A stretch of DNA of 63,736 bases from Circinella minor (GCA_016758965.1 JAEPRB010000229.1:1-63736), one strand, 5' to 3'; counted from the first letter of the stretch, positions 51,395 to 63,640 are shown. The notes: generated by a model not told the origin, from the letters alone. Program-made: numbers and translations.

Positions 51395-52099
51395 TTAAGC
51401 CAAACTACCTTCCTTGGCAAGATAAGGTAAAATCTTGTCACATTCAATATGGTGTTCGGTAAGAGTTTCGCAGATAGATTTCTTGATCTTGGGCTTAAGA
51501 TTTTTGGCAACAGGAGGGTTAACCTTCAATTGGGTGAGAGCTTTACCAACGAGAGACTTGACTTGATCATAAGACATTCCACTCTTAGCAAGAATTTCAG
51601 TTTTGGTCTTGTCACCAGAAGCAGAGGATTCCTTATCAACACGCTTGTTGAGAGAAGCAGAGTTAACTTGTTGATCACCAGGAAGATTTTTAACCAAATC
51701 AGTGACACTTTCTTGAACAGAGTTAACATTAACAGTTTTACCCTTGTCATTAAGCTTATCAGTAGCCTTGGAAACCAAAGTAGTAAGTGCATCCAATTCA
51801 ATGATACGATCGTTAATCTTAACAGGGGGAGGAACATCATTCTTCTTATCCTTCTTCTCAGGGAAATTCAATCCATCCAATTGAGTCAAATCGCAGAGTT
51901 TGACATCCTTATCAACAATTTGAGTGATACATTGGTTAAGTTGAGCGGTAGTGAGAGAAATAGGAGCAGGAGCAGTGGAGTTGTTGCCAGGAGTAGGAAG
52001 AACTTGTTTAGCATCTTGGTCTTGAGCAGCAGGAGCAGCTTGTACTGTAGCAATAGCCAAAAGGGCAGCAATGGCGGCGGATAAGGTAATGAAACGCAT
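51395..52099 (-). CDS. Secreted Cys-poor protein of unknown function
   Basis: Single exon, 234 residues. A clean signal peptide (MRFITLSAAIAALLAIATVQA) is followed by an Ala/Pro-rich stretch, then an amphipathic, Lys- and Val-rich helical body. Four Cys lie in two close pairs, near residues 58 and 69 (QCITQ, LCDL) and near the C-terminus (ICETL, ECDKI), suggesting two disulfides that tie the ends together. Codon use is biased to G/C-ending codons (for example AAG, ATC, GTC) compared with neighbours, and a TATAAAAAGG box lies about 100 bp upstream; both fit high expression. No domain is recognised. It may be a wall-associated or effector-like protein. Confidence 0.88.
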   Translation of the reverse strand: MRFITLSAAIAALLAIATVQAAPAAQDQDAKQVLPTPGNNSTAPAPISLTTAQLNQCITQIVDKDVKLCDLTQLDGLNFPEKKDKKNDVPPPVKINDRIIELDALTTLVSKATDKLNDKGKTVNVNSVQESVTDLVKNLPGDQQVNSASLNKRVDKESSASGDKTKTEILAKSGMSYDQVKSLVGKALTQLKVNPPVAKNLKPKIKKSICETLTEHHIECDKILPYLAKEGSLA

Positions 52100-52196
52100 T
52101 TTAGAGATTGATTAAAAAGTTCTTGTAGAAAAGAAGAGAATAGGTCGTTGTAGTTGTGTATTGAATGAAGAAGTATTTCTAACCAGTTCAACCTCG

Positions 52197-52206
52197 CCTT
52201 TTTATA
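52197..52206 (-). promoter_or_regulatory. TATA box, TATAAAAAGG
   Basis: Minus-strand TATA element 98 bp upstream of the ATG of the secreted-protein gene, followed by a CA/TC-rich leader. Confidence 0.65.
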
Positions 52207-54440
52207 TTCTTTTTTTTTTTTATTTTGTTGTTGTTCTCTATGAAAATGTCTTTAAATTTGCCAAGATTTTTCTTTCAAATTTCAAAATTACTCAATATGT
52301 TCTACGTAGGTACTCTTCTTGTATTAATAGTAAGACTGTTTTAGCGCGGAGTACCATCACTCTTAAAGAAGTGAGTACGTATCCTAATATTAGAGATCTG
52401 ATACCTCTTATTATCGGTCCATCCCGTCTTTAAATCAAGAGAGTATTTTTTTTACGTATATGAGTATGAGTGTAAGTAGAACACACGTTGTATTGATGAT
52501 CATCTACTTATTATCGTTGATATATACCGTCTTTAAAAACGGAAAACGTCCATTTTTTTCTCGTACGTACACTTATATGGAGGAATAAAAGAGTATAATT
52601 AAATTTATTTTTATTTTTATTTTTTTTGGCTAGTCTATCGATGAACAGAGCTTCATTAAATAAGTATGTAAAAAAAGATAAAAACGAACGCTACATATTA
52701 CAATATCTTCCTTCATATCATATTTAATTTTTATTATTACCATTTGAGACATTCTCAAATATATTAGAAAATACATAAGACAGTGTTGCTTCATAGATGG
52801 ATAATGAATTGGTACTGTAATGTCTGTTGCTGTACTTTTTTTTTGCCGACTATACCACCAAAAGTCTAATAATAGTTTTTACGAGGATATTTTTAATATG
52901 AAAATAAAACAAAATGACTGATAGCAACGGTAAGTGTTTATAAAAAAAAAGCGCTAGGTTTATAATAGTTTAGTAGATATACAAAAAAAAATATCAATTG
53001 AGCTTTACCGTACGTAACTACAACACTCACTATGTTTATTTTTAATATTGATCCACCTCCGCTCTATAGGCACATGGATGCAAAAAAATGTATAATATGT
53101 AAATAGAATGATTTGCTTTTGCTTTTAAAATTGGCACGGCTTTGTAATATATAATAACAATATGGTTATTAACAAAGATTTTAGATCAAAAGCAGTAAAA
53201 AAAAAACTATGATCAATTACGGCTGTGTAATTGTGTCTAACTGAGTAATTAATATGATTTTATACCGTGGTTCAGCCATCAAAATAATGATAAAAAAAGT
53301 GATACGTTTATCAATCTGTACATTTTATCGAACATTTGATATTTCTTTTTTTAGTTCATTTGCTACCGTTGTTGAACATGTGGTGCATTAATTCTTCCCC
53401 CATTACATCCTGATTTTTAATATGGGAGGATTTGCCAAGCTTTAAAAACAAAGCGGATCGGCTTTGAGCGAGTCGTGAATAAATGATTTAAAATTCGCTT
53501 TTGATTATAGAACAGGATTTTCACTAATGGTTGGGGCACCTTGATTTTCAATTTGGTGTGACATCAATTTCCGTTTGTGCCTTGGGGAGACTAATTTTTT
53601 TAAAAAACTTATGGAACAATTATTTATATCTCGCGGAATGTCGCTTACAACATAATTGATAGTTGATACGTAGCTGATAGTAATATCAGAAACAATATTA
53701 ACAACTATATAGATACATGTCATTTCACTCTCAGTGGTTCCTTGGCTGATAGTCCTTTCCCAATTATCTGTAGGAGTCTCGAATATATCTCAACACAATA
53801 TCATCATGCACAATCACAATTCTTCCAGAAGTTACCCGCCTCATCAATTGATTTAAAAGTATTTCTCATCTTATTACAATTTCAAAGAATGCATAAGATA
53901 CCAATAGTGGATATAAAAAAAAACCTATGTTTGTATAATATAAGACAGTTTATGAACCCAGATCTAATAATCTCTACTACAGTATAAAGATATTCTTTAT
54001 ATGTCCATCAAAAAGTAGCACGAGAAGTAGTACGTATCATATTTTACATATCGAACACCAATCTATAACCTGATTGGAACAGGTACTTGAGGCGGTACAC
54101 ATTGTTAAAAAACAACTTTCAAATTTATTTTTGTGTGGAGACAAATTGTACTAAAAAAATACCAGTACTTCACTCGATTGGTGATCACTTAATCGTGACA
54201 TCTCACCGTGAATGTAACTATTCTTATCCCGTTGTCTTTGGTACTGACATTGGTTCTTTCTTACATTTCTGTCCTGCAAGTGTACCTTTGCATAAATAAT
54301 ATATTTTAACATATCATGACATTAAAAAATAAACAATACTTTGAGTAATTTTTCTTTCTGCTCTAGTAGTATAATGATAATGAATTAACGCATCTAACTT
54401 ATTGAAATTATATCACAAATTTAAAATAATCATATCGTCG

Positions 54441-54472
<32 letters not shown>

Positions 54473-54688
54473 TATAGACTAATTATAATAACAGATGAAT
54501 CTACTTAAAAATAATAAATACTTTGAAAATTGACCATTGGATTAATATATTCTCTTGCACAAAAAAAGACAAAAATAATAACTATTAGGAAAAGAATAAA
54601 GATGAATCGATATTTAAGAATATAAATAAGAATATTGATATTGATATTGATATTGAATAGTTTATTTTTCTTGATTTTTACGTATTAA
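52207..54688. other. Intergenic, 2.5 kb, no gene seen
   Basis: AT-rich. Small frames on both strands lack splice or domain support. A long AT dinucleotide run sits at 54442-54470. Confidence 0.5.
54442..54470. repeat. AT dinucleotide microsatellite
   Basis: About 14 AT units, intergenic. Confidence 0.9.
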
Positions 54689-57512
54689 TCATGATGATGT
54701 TGGACAATTCTTTGTCCACTTTTCTTTGGCAAATTTAATCCACATGGTATCTGTTTTAATTTGTGAATCGCCATATGCTAATTCAATTTTAACTTGTTTT
54801 CCAAGCAGCAAATCTGTTGCATTCTTTATATATTTAGCACTATAGTCAGTGAATACAATATCTACCGTTGGGCTATCTGGAATTTTGGAACCAATGAAAT
54901 GAGGAAGTTCATAGTTAAGTCGAGGTATATGTTTCGTATCATCACCTATTTACAAACATTTTTTTTTGTAAATCATTATAAGAACTTGGTTTATATTATA
55001 GCAAAAGTAAACTAAAGCATCGCTATTTTCATTGTAATCCAATGTATACTAATACTTTACCATCAGTACCAAGGTCATCAACCGTGCTGTGACCAGGAGT
55101 TTGTATTACTCTGCTGTCAACAAAACTTTGTAGAGACTCTTGGTCATCACAAGAGAATGGATTATTATTATCAATAGAATAGTAAAATCTTTTTTTATGT
55201 CCATCACCAAAATCCGCTTTATTTGCTTCTTCAAGAATTTTGGGTGCCAAGTCAGCTGGAACATTTGCAATATATTGCATGCTGTTTATAAACGGAGATA
55301 CTTGTTCTACATTATCCAATGTAAAATAGCCTTTATAAATATCAAAACGAGTGGTTCCAGTATCAAAAATAAAGTAGGGTGGAACCTGTTTATTATGATC
55401 CGTTACTGCTAGCGGCAATACCTCTAATATAAAACAGAACACATTTATTTTTTTGTTAAAGATATCTTGACAACAAGATTGGTAGTATATAACAGCATAA
55501 TTGATTCAGTTGATACTTACCGTCTATGGTCAACTTATATATACTTGCAGAATCATTAACTGGAACGTCATTTCGATAATACGTTTGCGGTGCACAACCA
55601 ATGGCTTTTGAAATACCAAGTTTATCTCTCCATTCTGTGATATTCTTTGTAATGTCTTCACCAAGAGGAGTGTCAAAATTGGATACATCGCCATTGTCGA
55701 TTGAATGAAAGATATACGAAGCACGATTTTGATCCAAGTAGCGTCGTTTAAAAATAAGGCTTGGAGGTGGATTCGAAGAGTATTCATTCTCAATTTTTCG
55801 TTGATTAATTAACTTTTTATGGTTATTTTGTTTTTGGACTCCTTGTATCGAAAAAAACCCTACAGTCTCCATGAATCTTCCAGAAGCGATGCCAGCTGAC
55901 CATTCATCATATAATGCAAAATCACGAATGTGTAAATGACCACCAAGTACAGCAATAGGTTTATATGGGTAATGTTCCCGAATTGCTTTACGTACAACAT
56001 TCAAATCAGGCAGTCGAAGACCTGCATGGCCTATAAGTACCTATAAAAGAGGGCATCAATACATATCATTTTTTTTTTGCTTGTGGCTATTTTTCTAGGC
56101 TCTGATAAAATACAATCAAGATGAGAATTAATAAGGAATAAATTATGTAAATAAAAATTGTGGACTTACAACTACATCTGGATTATGGGATGATAATGCT
56201 TCTTTAAACCATGGTCGTTGAATTTCATCTTCTGCTTTTTGCACGACCGACATATTTCCATTACCTTTAAAGTCAAATAAAAATCCAAAGGCTAGTACAC
56301 TTGTACCGAATTCGCCTTCAAAGTAGGTATATTTCTCACTAATGTATATGCATACATATATGACACTTAATACATTATGCACATACAAATACCAAAAAAC
56401 CAAGTTGGCTAAATTTCGATTGAAAATAAGATAACTATAATATATATATCCTCTTACCCAAAAGGTATAGTTTTACCAGTGTGTAGATCTTTAAAATATA
56501 CGTTCGATGCAAGATAACGCTTATTCCAATGCGGCACATAATCACGGTAAGTATGTTCAATCACATCATTCACTGATCGTTATATAAAAATAGCATTCAA
56601 GTAAGTATATATGCATAATGTAACCGGAGATAGTAAAAAAAAAGGGGAGCATCTCGTGACTTACCATAAAGTTCATGATTTCCTAATAAACGTTATGCAT
56701 AACAAATAAATAAATAAAAAGCGCCGTCAATTTATATTACCATCAAATACAGTCTAAAAAACTAATACATTACCAACAGTAAGTAAATCATAAGGAATAT
56801 GAGTCAAAATAGGTTGACTTATTCTACCATGAGGGGTGGTTACATCACTTAATCCGTTACCTAAGAAGCCAAAAAAAAATTGTCAATTTCATCATAACAG
56901 CCACTTTATGGCAAGTGTGAAAATTGAGAGCATATTCACCGTCATGTGTATCTCCCGTATCAACCACGAAAAGATCCTTTTTTAACAAGCGTGCTTTCTC
57001 TTTCATACGGATCTACAATAAAAAAAGATGATGATGATGATGATTTTTTTAATATTTTGAATACGATTACGTATCTGGTTTAAAACCTACAATAAATGAA
57101 TAAAGGTCTCCGAGATCACCATTGTATGAGCCTTCATGTGTATGACCCTGATAAAAGGAAAGCGAATGTTAGTACACAAATGCATATGTTTAACATAAAG
57201 GATATCAGACTTTTTCTATCAAACCTCAAGCCACCCTAAATTTGTACAAAGTATAGTTTTTATATGTAAGTCGTTTTTCTGAAAAAGAATATGTAAACCA
57301 TTCTATCAGACTAATCAAAATAATTGAAATTGTTTGTTACCATGGATATCGGTTGTATGAATAAAATTTAAATCACCCCATTCTAGTGGGTTCAAGTCTA
57401 GTTTTGGTGTTGGTGGAGCATCTGGTTGTTCACGCTTTGTCAAAGAAGATGATAGTGGAAAAGAATAAACATGAGCAAAAAATAGCGTTAAAAACGCCAA
57501 ATAGATGACCAT
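54689..57512 (-). CDS. Secreted metallophosphoesterase, 5'-nucleotidase-like (YHR202W type)
   Basis: Eleven exons: 57341-57512, 57225-57235, 57091-57147, 56940-57012, 56774-56860, 56665-56682, 56458-56572, 56170-56338, 55521-56040, 55061-55423, 54689-54945; 613 residues. The start at 57512 gives a good signal peptide (MVIYLAFLTLFFAHVYS); an in-frame ATG at 57608 would bury it. Calcineurin-like metal motifs: HTTDIHG (D55, H57), DTGDTHDG, VGNHELY, LIGHAG and GGHLH. The two smallest exons, 11 and 18 nt, encode the residues just after DIH and the NHE metal motif. The family is annotated in yeast as a vacuolar or secreted phosphoesterase of unclear substrate; a nucleotidase activity is inferred from fold only. 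Divergent from the GGPP synthase gene, 224 bp apart. Confidence 0.9.
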
Positions 57513-57736
57513 TGATAGGATAAAGAAATGAGAAGAGGAAAAAAAAAGATAGATAAAAGAAAAGCGGTGAGAAAATACATTACTTCCTCCGCAACATTTA
57601 CACAGCATTCAGCGTGGCACTAAACTGAGCATGAAAAAGAGAGATCAGCCTTAATAAGTATATATTTAACCCACTTTTTTTTCTTACCTCTCCTTTTTTT
57701 TTATCGAACTTGACAACACTTTTATATTAGAAGAAA

Positions 57737-59107
57737 ATGAGTACAAGTCCAATTCCAAGTAATAATATGAAACCTTCTTATGATGATAATGTAGAGTAAT
57801 TTCATCTAAAGTGTATACAATTTCCCAATTCTTCGAAAAAGACATTAACTCGATAACTATTATTTTATTTTCTTGGCATCACTTGAAAAAAAAATAGATT
57901 TTATTAGAACCTTATCAATACTTATGTGATCATCCAGGGAAAGATATTCGTGCAAAGTTAATTGCAGCTTTCGATGCTTGGCTTCAAGTTCCTCCCGAGA
58001 AACTTGAAGCAATTACTAAAGTTGTTCAAATGCTTCATACAGCAAGTTTGATGTAAGACATACTTTTTTTTTCGAGATTTTTTTTTTTTCATTTAGATTT
58101 TCTCTTTTAACATTGACAACTCTCGATTTCCAAAAAAAAAAAAAAAAAGGATCGACGATGTACAAGATGACTCTGAACTTAGACGAGCTGTTCCTGTTGC
58201 ACATCATATTTTTGGAATTCCTCAAACTATCAATTCTGCCAACTATGTTTATTTCATGGCTTTACAAGAACTTTTAAAATTTAAAAACCCAAATATGGTG
58301 ACAATATATACCGAAGAATTATTGAATTTACATCGTGGACAAGGAACAGAATTGTTTTGGCGTGATTCACTTACGTGTCCTACAGAAGAAGAGTATGTTG
58401 ATATGGTAAACAATAGTAAGTTATCTGGAGTTTGATTTTAATATGAATTGAGGTTGAATGATAAATTAATTAAAACTAACACAACCTTGGGGGAATATAT
58501 TTATATTAGAAACAAGTGGACTACTCAGATTAGCCGTTCGATTGATGCAAGAAGCAAGCAGTAGTACAGTGTAAGAATCTTTTATTGTATTTGGAATAGT
58601 AGAAAAAATAATAATATTCATGCGTCTCTTAACATTTTTTTTTTCGTTATTTCAGTGATTACACCTATTTGGTCAATATCATTGGCATTCATTTTCAAGT
58701 CCGCGATGATTATATGAATCTACAATCAGATACGGTAAGCAAATGTGATTTTTTTCTTGTGTAAGAAAGTATTAAAGTAATAGCTAATTTGATTGTTAAT
58801 GGATTAAATTTAGTATTCAAAAAATAAAGGATTCTGTGAAGACCTTACAGAAGGTAAATTCTCCTTTCCTGTAATTCATGCCATTCGAGCCGATCCAACC
58901 AATCGTCAATTGCTTAATATTGTTAGTCAAAAGCCAACAGCAGTTGAAGTAAAACAATATGCTTTGGAAATCATTCAACGAACAAAAACATTTGAATACG
59001 TAAAAGAGTTTTTAAGAAAAAAAGAAGAAGAAGCACGTAGAGAAATCGAGTCATTAGGAGGAAATGCTTTATTAGAACGAGTGATGGATTCATTATCTAT
59101 AAAATAG
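57737..59107 (+). CDS. BTS1: Geranylgeranyl diphosphate synthase
   Basis: Six exons: 57737-57790, 57898-58052, 58150-58415, 58510-58570, 58656-58734, 58814-59107; 302 residues, the usual fungal size. The first Asp-rich motif is [12 protein letters not shown] (about residues 71-82) and the second [13 protein letters not shown] (about 192-204), followed by [16 protein letters not shown], diagnostic of type-III eukaryotic GGPPS. It makes C20 GGPP from FPP and IPP for protein prenylation, and in Mucoromycota also for carotenoids and trisporoid mating hormones (carG homolog). The first donor is taken as GTAGAG at 57791 because the later GT breaks frame. The promoter is shared with the divergent phosphoesterase. 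Confidence 0.95.
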
Positions 59108-59912
59108 CACATCTTATATCCAATTTCTCATTTTTTGATCACAAAATATTCCCGCCCCCATCTTTCCTCTGCTACTACTAACTACTACTTTTACTATAAC
59201 TACCCTATTATGGCTTATTGAAAGAAGCACCATTCAATAGTAATACTAATAATACTAATAACAAGGACACCCTATATTATGTCAACCGTGTGTGACACTT
59301 TGAGAGAGAACTTTATATCAGACTAAAAAAGTAACACAGAATTTTTTTTTACTTTATGAATGATTTGAAATATGAACTTGCTTCTTTATACTGCTCAAGA
59401 CAATACTATTTAATTTATTTGTTTTATAACAACATTACGTAGTAGCTGCTTCATTTTTTTCTTTATTTCAATTTCAAAGTACAGCAGCAATGGTACATTA
59501 AAACAAAAGTTAATATCATGTATATAAAGGTTTTTTCAGTAAGCACACAGAGGTTCTGTTTCCAGACGTAGAGTAAACCTGTACTATTAGTATGCTATCA
59601 AAAAGGAGTATATTATGTATTATGTACTATTATTATTCCAAAAGCTGTTGCCACACATTGCCAATAAATGTCTGTGGTAGTAGTGGATCTCAGTCAGAAC
59701 TCTGATAAATTGGTAACCATGCATACGAGAATAATATTCAAGCTAAAATTTTCTCCCGTTCAATGGAAAACCAAACTTATCATTCTCAGCATATATTATT
59801 TAATAGAGGATGTATAAAGAATGATTTCTAGCATTTTCATTTCATTCTGTTTTTTTTTCTGCTACTACTAAAAACATAACTGCTACCCTCTCTTTTTTAT
59901 TTATCCTGCAGG
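59108..59912. other. Intergenic, no gene seen
   Basis: 0.8 kb. CTACTACTAACTACTACTTT-type short repeats sit just after the GGPPS stop (59170-59195). No other feature. Confidence 0.5.
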
Positions 59913-61680
59913 ATGGTTCATTGGAAATCAATTGTTTCTTCTGTAACCATTATTACTACCCTTGTATCTGCAAAATCATCATCTTTAAGCAAACGTGCAA
60001 TTGAAACTGCGTGTCCTCCTTTTGATGTTACATGGACTACTGGCTTGGTAAAATAATGAAATAGAACATTTACTTCAACTCTTCATAACCTAACATTGGG
60101 CTTTATTTATTATTATGTGTAATATATATTAGATCGCTACATTCCAAGCTCTTTTCTTGAATGAATTCAACGCTGTACGTTATCAATCTATAAAACTCTA
60201 AAAAGTATATGTGTTCAAAGTGTCTGTTTCTGTTCAGAATATATGAGCCCAAATAATATTATATACTAAATAACATATTTTCTTTAATGTCCTTTTTTTT
60301 TTAATTTGAATTATAACAACAGACAAGTGATGGGAGTGTTGAATGTGTAACACCAAGATCTGAAATAGAAGGCCCTTTGATTGTTGGGGGCTGTTTAAGG
60401 GCAGAAAATTATGACTTTAACACACTTGGAGGCGTCGATTGTTCTTCAGGATCTGAACCTGAGATTAGTGACCATGGTCTTGTTGTATTTGGTGACACAG
60501 AAGTATTTAACATCGCTGTCAATGGACACGGAGCCTTAAGAGGTGGTAGTAGTGATACTTCTGCCATTCAAAAATTGACATCTGGTTGTCAAGTGCAAAC
60601 ATTCTCTGAGTATTGGGGTGATACTACAATATCTGATGCAGAAGATGCAGCACTTCGTGCATCAGTAATTTTTTCAAATTATCTACCTAACTACGTCATG
60701 GATAGTAGAGGCACAGTGACTAAGATGCGTGATACTACTCGTGATGAATTTGCCGTTTTTACATTCGACCCTTGTGATTCTTCAACAGTATTTTGTGTAC
60801 CTCCTTTAAGTTCTTTGCATTACTCTGATGCTAGTGGCTTTCTCTATAATGATGATTCTACTTTCAACGGTCTTCAAGGCGATCTACCTCCTGAAGGCGT
60901 CACTGTGGTGTTCAATATTCCTATTCTACATGGAACCGATTTGACGATCTTGAACAATAAGATTGCTAAAAGTGTCACTTCTCCTTGTCATACAATTTTT
61001 AATATTTACCCTGTGGATATGGCAGGAAATTATCATTTCTCCGATGGTATTGTATTTTACCGCGATTTTGCAGGCATCATGCCTGGTTTCATTCTGGCAC
61101 CACGAGGTAAAATATAAAGAGAGCTATAAATAACATCACCAGGCAGTCAATGTACCGTATTTAACAATATGTATATATGTATGTGTAATAGTTTCGATTG
61201 TCGATAGTGCAAACGGATATTTCCAAGGTCAAATTGTTGGAAATAGTTATCAATGGGCATCGGATAGTCCAGGAGCCAATATTCGACGTTTTGATCAATG
61301 TAACCATTTCCAAGGATGTTTGCCATATAAAGAACAAAGTATATGAATTGACGAAAACTTTATTATTATTGTAATTATATAAATTCTATTGTGTATTAAT
61401 TTACTATTGTATATTATATTATATTATAGCTCCTCAACTTTATCCTTTTACGGTATATGTAAGAGAGCCTACAAAGACGGTGCTTACTGGTGCAACAGTA
61501 ACTATCTCACCACATAAAAAAGAAAAACACCATGATAAGGTGAAAGAATGGGGAAAAAAGAAATATTCTGAATGGGACCACAAGAAGGAAGATTATGACA
61601 ACTGGGATACCGGTAAATATGGTTGGAGTGAAAAGGGTGGAGGATATAATAGGGATTGGAAAGAGGATAAAAAATGGTAG
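59913..61680 (+). CDS. Secreted choice-of-anchor-A-like protein
   Basis: Five exons: 59913-60047, 60133-60174, 60323-61106, 61192-61338, 61430-61680; 452 residues. A signal peptide (MVHWKSIVSSVTIITTLVSA) is followed by SLSKR, a possible Kex2 site. The core (IEGPLIVGGCLRAENYDF, then VVFGDTEVFNIAVNGHGAL, FNIPILHGTDLT) resembles the beta-helical choice-of-anchor-A domain found in surface proteins of bacteria and many Mucoromycota; the assignment is from memory. The C-terminal 55 residues are extremely charged and Trp/Tyr/Lys/Asp-rich (for example YSEWDHKKEDYDNWDTGKYG), with no GPI signal. Probable role: spore or hyphal wall surface. Confidence is high that it is a secreted gene, moderate for the family. 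Confidence 0.82.
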
Positions 61681-62500
61681 CCTTTTTTTTAGTACGTAGT
61701 CGAAGCTAGAGTAATATCATCATAGTATAGTCCATTCTCTTTGTCAAAAAATAATTTATATCTCCATGATACCTTTCTATTCATTTTAATTAATATAATA
61801 ATAATACATAAAACTTCGTCATACACCATACCAAATCCCTAAAAATATTTGTTCATTATTTTAGGTTTTTATTTTTTGAGCACCCTTGTTCAGTAATTGC
61901 TTTAGTTTCTTTCTTTAGTATTGAAGTATTTACTCTATTATGTTAAGGTTTGTATATTTTAATCAAGACTTAAAACTTAGTTAAGTTAGAGTCAGGAATA
62001 AAATATTTTTTCAAAAAAATGTAAGTAGGTTGGTCATTAAAGTATAGTTTATTTTAGATAGTTTCGTTTATTTTTTTTGTGTAGAAGAAAATTTATTTCC
62101 CCAAAAGTAAGAATGTTATGAAAAATTAAACGATACATTGATCAAGTAAATAAAAAAAAATTGATCAAGCTAGTAAAGGAGATAATGTAGGAAATTTATA
62201 TAACTAGGAACACAGGCTGAGTGCGTATTACTGTTCCAAATGAATTTTGCATAGGTGAAAGACAAATTGTCAATAAGCGGACCCAATTTGGAACAAAGTG
62301 GTGGCAAATTTTAGAAGTTTATTAGTATCACTCATCATTATAAATAGATCATGAGATTAATTATTGGCACATATAATCACTCCCTTTTGACTTAGAAGTA
62401 ATTACTTTATTAGGACTTTATAGACCATTGTTGTTTAGAGGATGTTGTACTAAAGGGTGAGAAGATGACGAGTGAATCGGTTTTTGTTTATTCTGGCATT
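61681..62500. other. Intergenic, no gene seen
   Basis: AT-rich spacer leading into retroelement debris. Confidence 0.5.
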
Positions 62501-63640
62501 TCTTAATCTTTAGGTTTGGTCCCACCTGTGCGACGTAGGCGTCGAGTAAGCAAACTTGGTCTTACTAAACTAGAAGATTTATATGTTGAAACCAAGTCCA
62601 TCATAGTGTTATTTTCTATGGCAGTCGAACACCATTAGACGTACTATTGTTGTCATATATTCTTTTGGGGTTGTTGACAAGGATGTACTTCTCCTTTTCC
62701 ATACTGTTGCTGGAGCAGAAGCTGCATTGGAGCCTGATTCCTTATGGGAATTACAGCCATACAGGTACGAGGTTTTTTTTTCATATTTTGAGAATGTCAG
62801 GACATTCGGCTATAATATGATTGGGTTGATGGCAATAAAAACAATGTTTTTTCATTCCACGCCAAGTATGATAGCAAGAATACATATTTCGTCGACCCAA
62901 AAGGGAAATTAAATGTTTTAAAGGTTAAAGATGACCCAGCTGAGATTTCGATGATAGCATACGCCTTTGTCATAAAACAAGGTAGTGAGCGGGTAAAAAA
63001 AAAAAAGAAGATATGCAAGACTTTACCAAATACAGCTAACCGATTTTGCAAAAGGGGGAGTTGCTTGAAATTGACCTATACACCTCATGTTCGGCACGCA
63101 AAGTGGGCATTCCAATGATTGTTTTTTGATTATAGGATAGACCAAGAGTACATACCCATGTGCACGTTTCAGCATTGTCCAAAGCAATAATAACACCATT
63201 GTATTTTTTTAGTATAGGTATATGATCGACAGCAGCTTGAAATTAATTTTTCAAAGCGACCACAAATTCCTGAGGTTGGTGTCCAATATCTCTAAAGTAA
63301 AAAAAAAGCACTATGTTCTTCGTTCGAACAAATCCATTGACGCGCACCTGTCGTTTGGAACGTTCATTTGCTTTGACCTGTTTATTCTCAAAAACGATTT
63401 GTTGTTTCTCTCTAATTACTTTGGTGTATGAACGGAAAGTTACCCAGTGTTGTGTTGGTGTTAAAGTATCAGACTTTGATTGTCCAGTATTAGCTATTAT
63501 TGGTTTTTTCCAATCGATTTGCGCCCCGAGATTTTTTTTTTGCGTGTCCTTATTTTTTTTTTGCGTACATTTTTTTAATTTTTTGCGTATAATTTTTTTT
63601 TTTTGCGCATTGAATTTCCAAGTTTGCGTATATAAGCGCT
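62500..63640 (-). pseudogene. Decayed retroelement ORF1 (gag-like) remnant
   Basis: Minus-strand fragments in shifting frames. From right to left: a segment with HWVTFRSYTKVIREKQQ near 63455-63405; RVNGFVRTKNIV near 63345-63310; a frameshift at an A-run; then IGHQPQEFVVAL; YAIIEISAGSS at about 62965; and finally a CCHC knuckle C-x2-C-x4-H-x4-C (CFYCHQPNHIIAEC) at 62802-62843. The order (YAI-, then an aromatic region, then a knuckle) parallels ORF1 of the LINE at the other end of the window. Several stops and at least two frameshifts show decay. Coordinates of the ends are approximate. Confidence 0.6.
63521..63628. repeat. Phased T-tract/GCG repeat, period about 21 bp
   Basis: GCG triplets at 63521, 63542, 63563, 63585, 63605 and 63626 (spacing 21, 21, 22, 20, 21), most of them preceded by a T-tract. 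It lies 5' (in minus sense) of the ORF1 remnant. The 21-bp period equals two helical turns. Confidence 0.75.

Noticed and set aside
51449..52084. 211-codon frame opposite the secreted-protein gene
   Set aside because: Antisense shadow of a codon-biased gene; no start context or domain.
57190..57222. A second U12-like ATATCCTTT on the minus strand inside the phosphoesterase gene
   Set aside because: It lies within an intron whose GT-AG ends, plus the 11-nt exon, give perfect frame; there is no AC acceptor or exon edge at the motif.
62727..62912. Plus-strand 61-codon frame
   Set aside because: Antisense of the zinc-knuckle relic.
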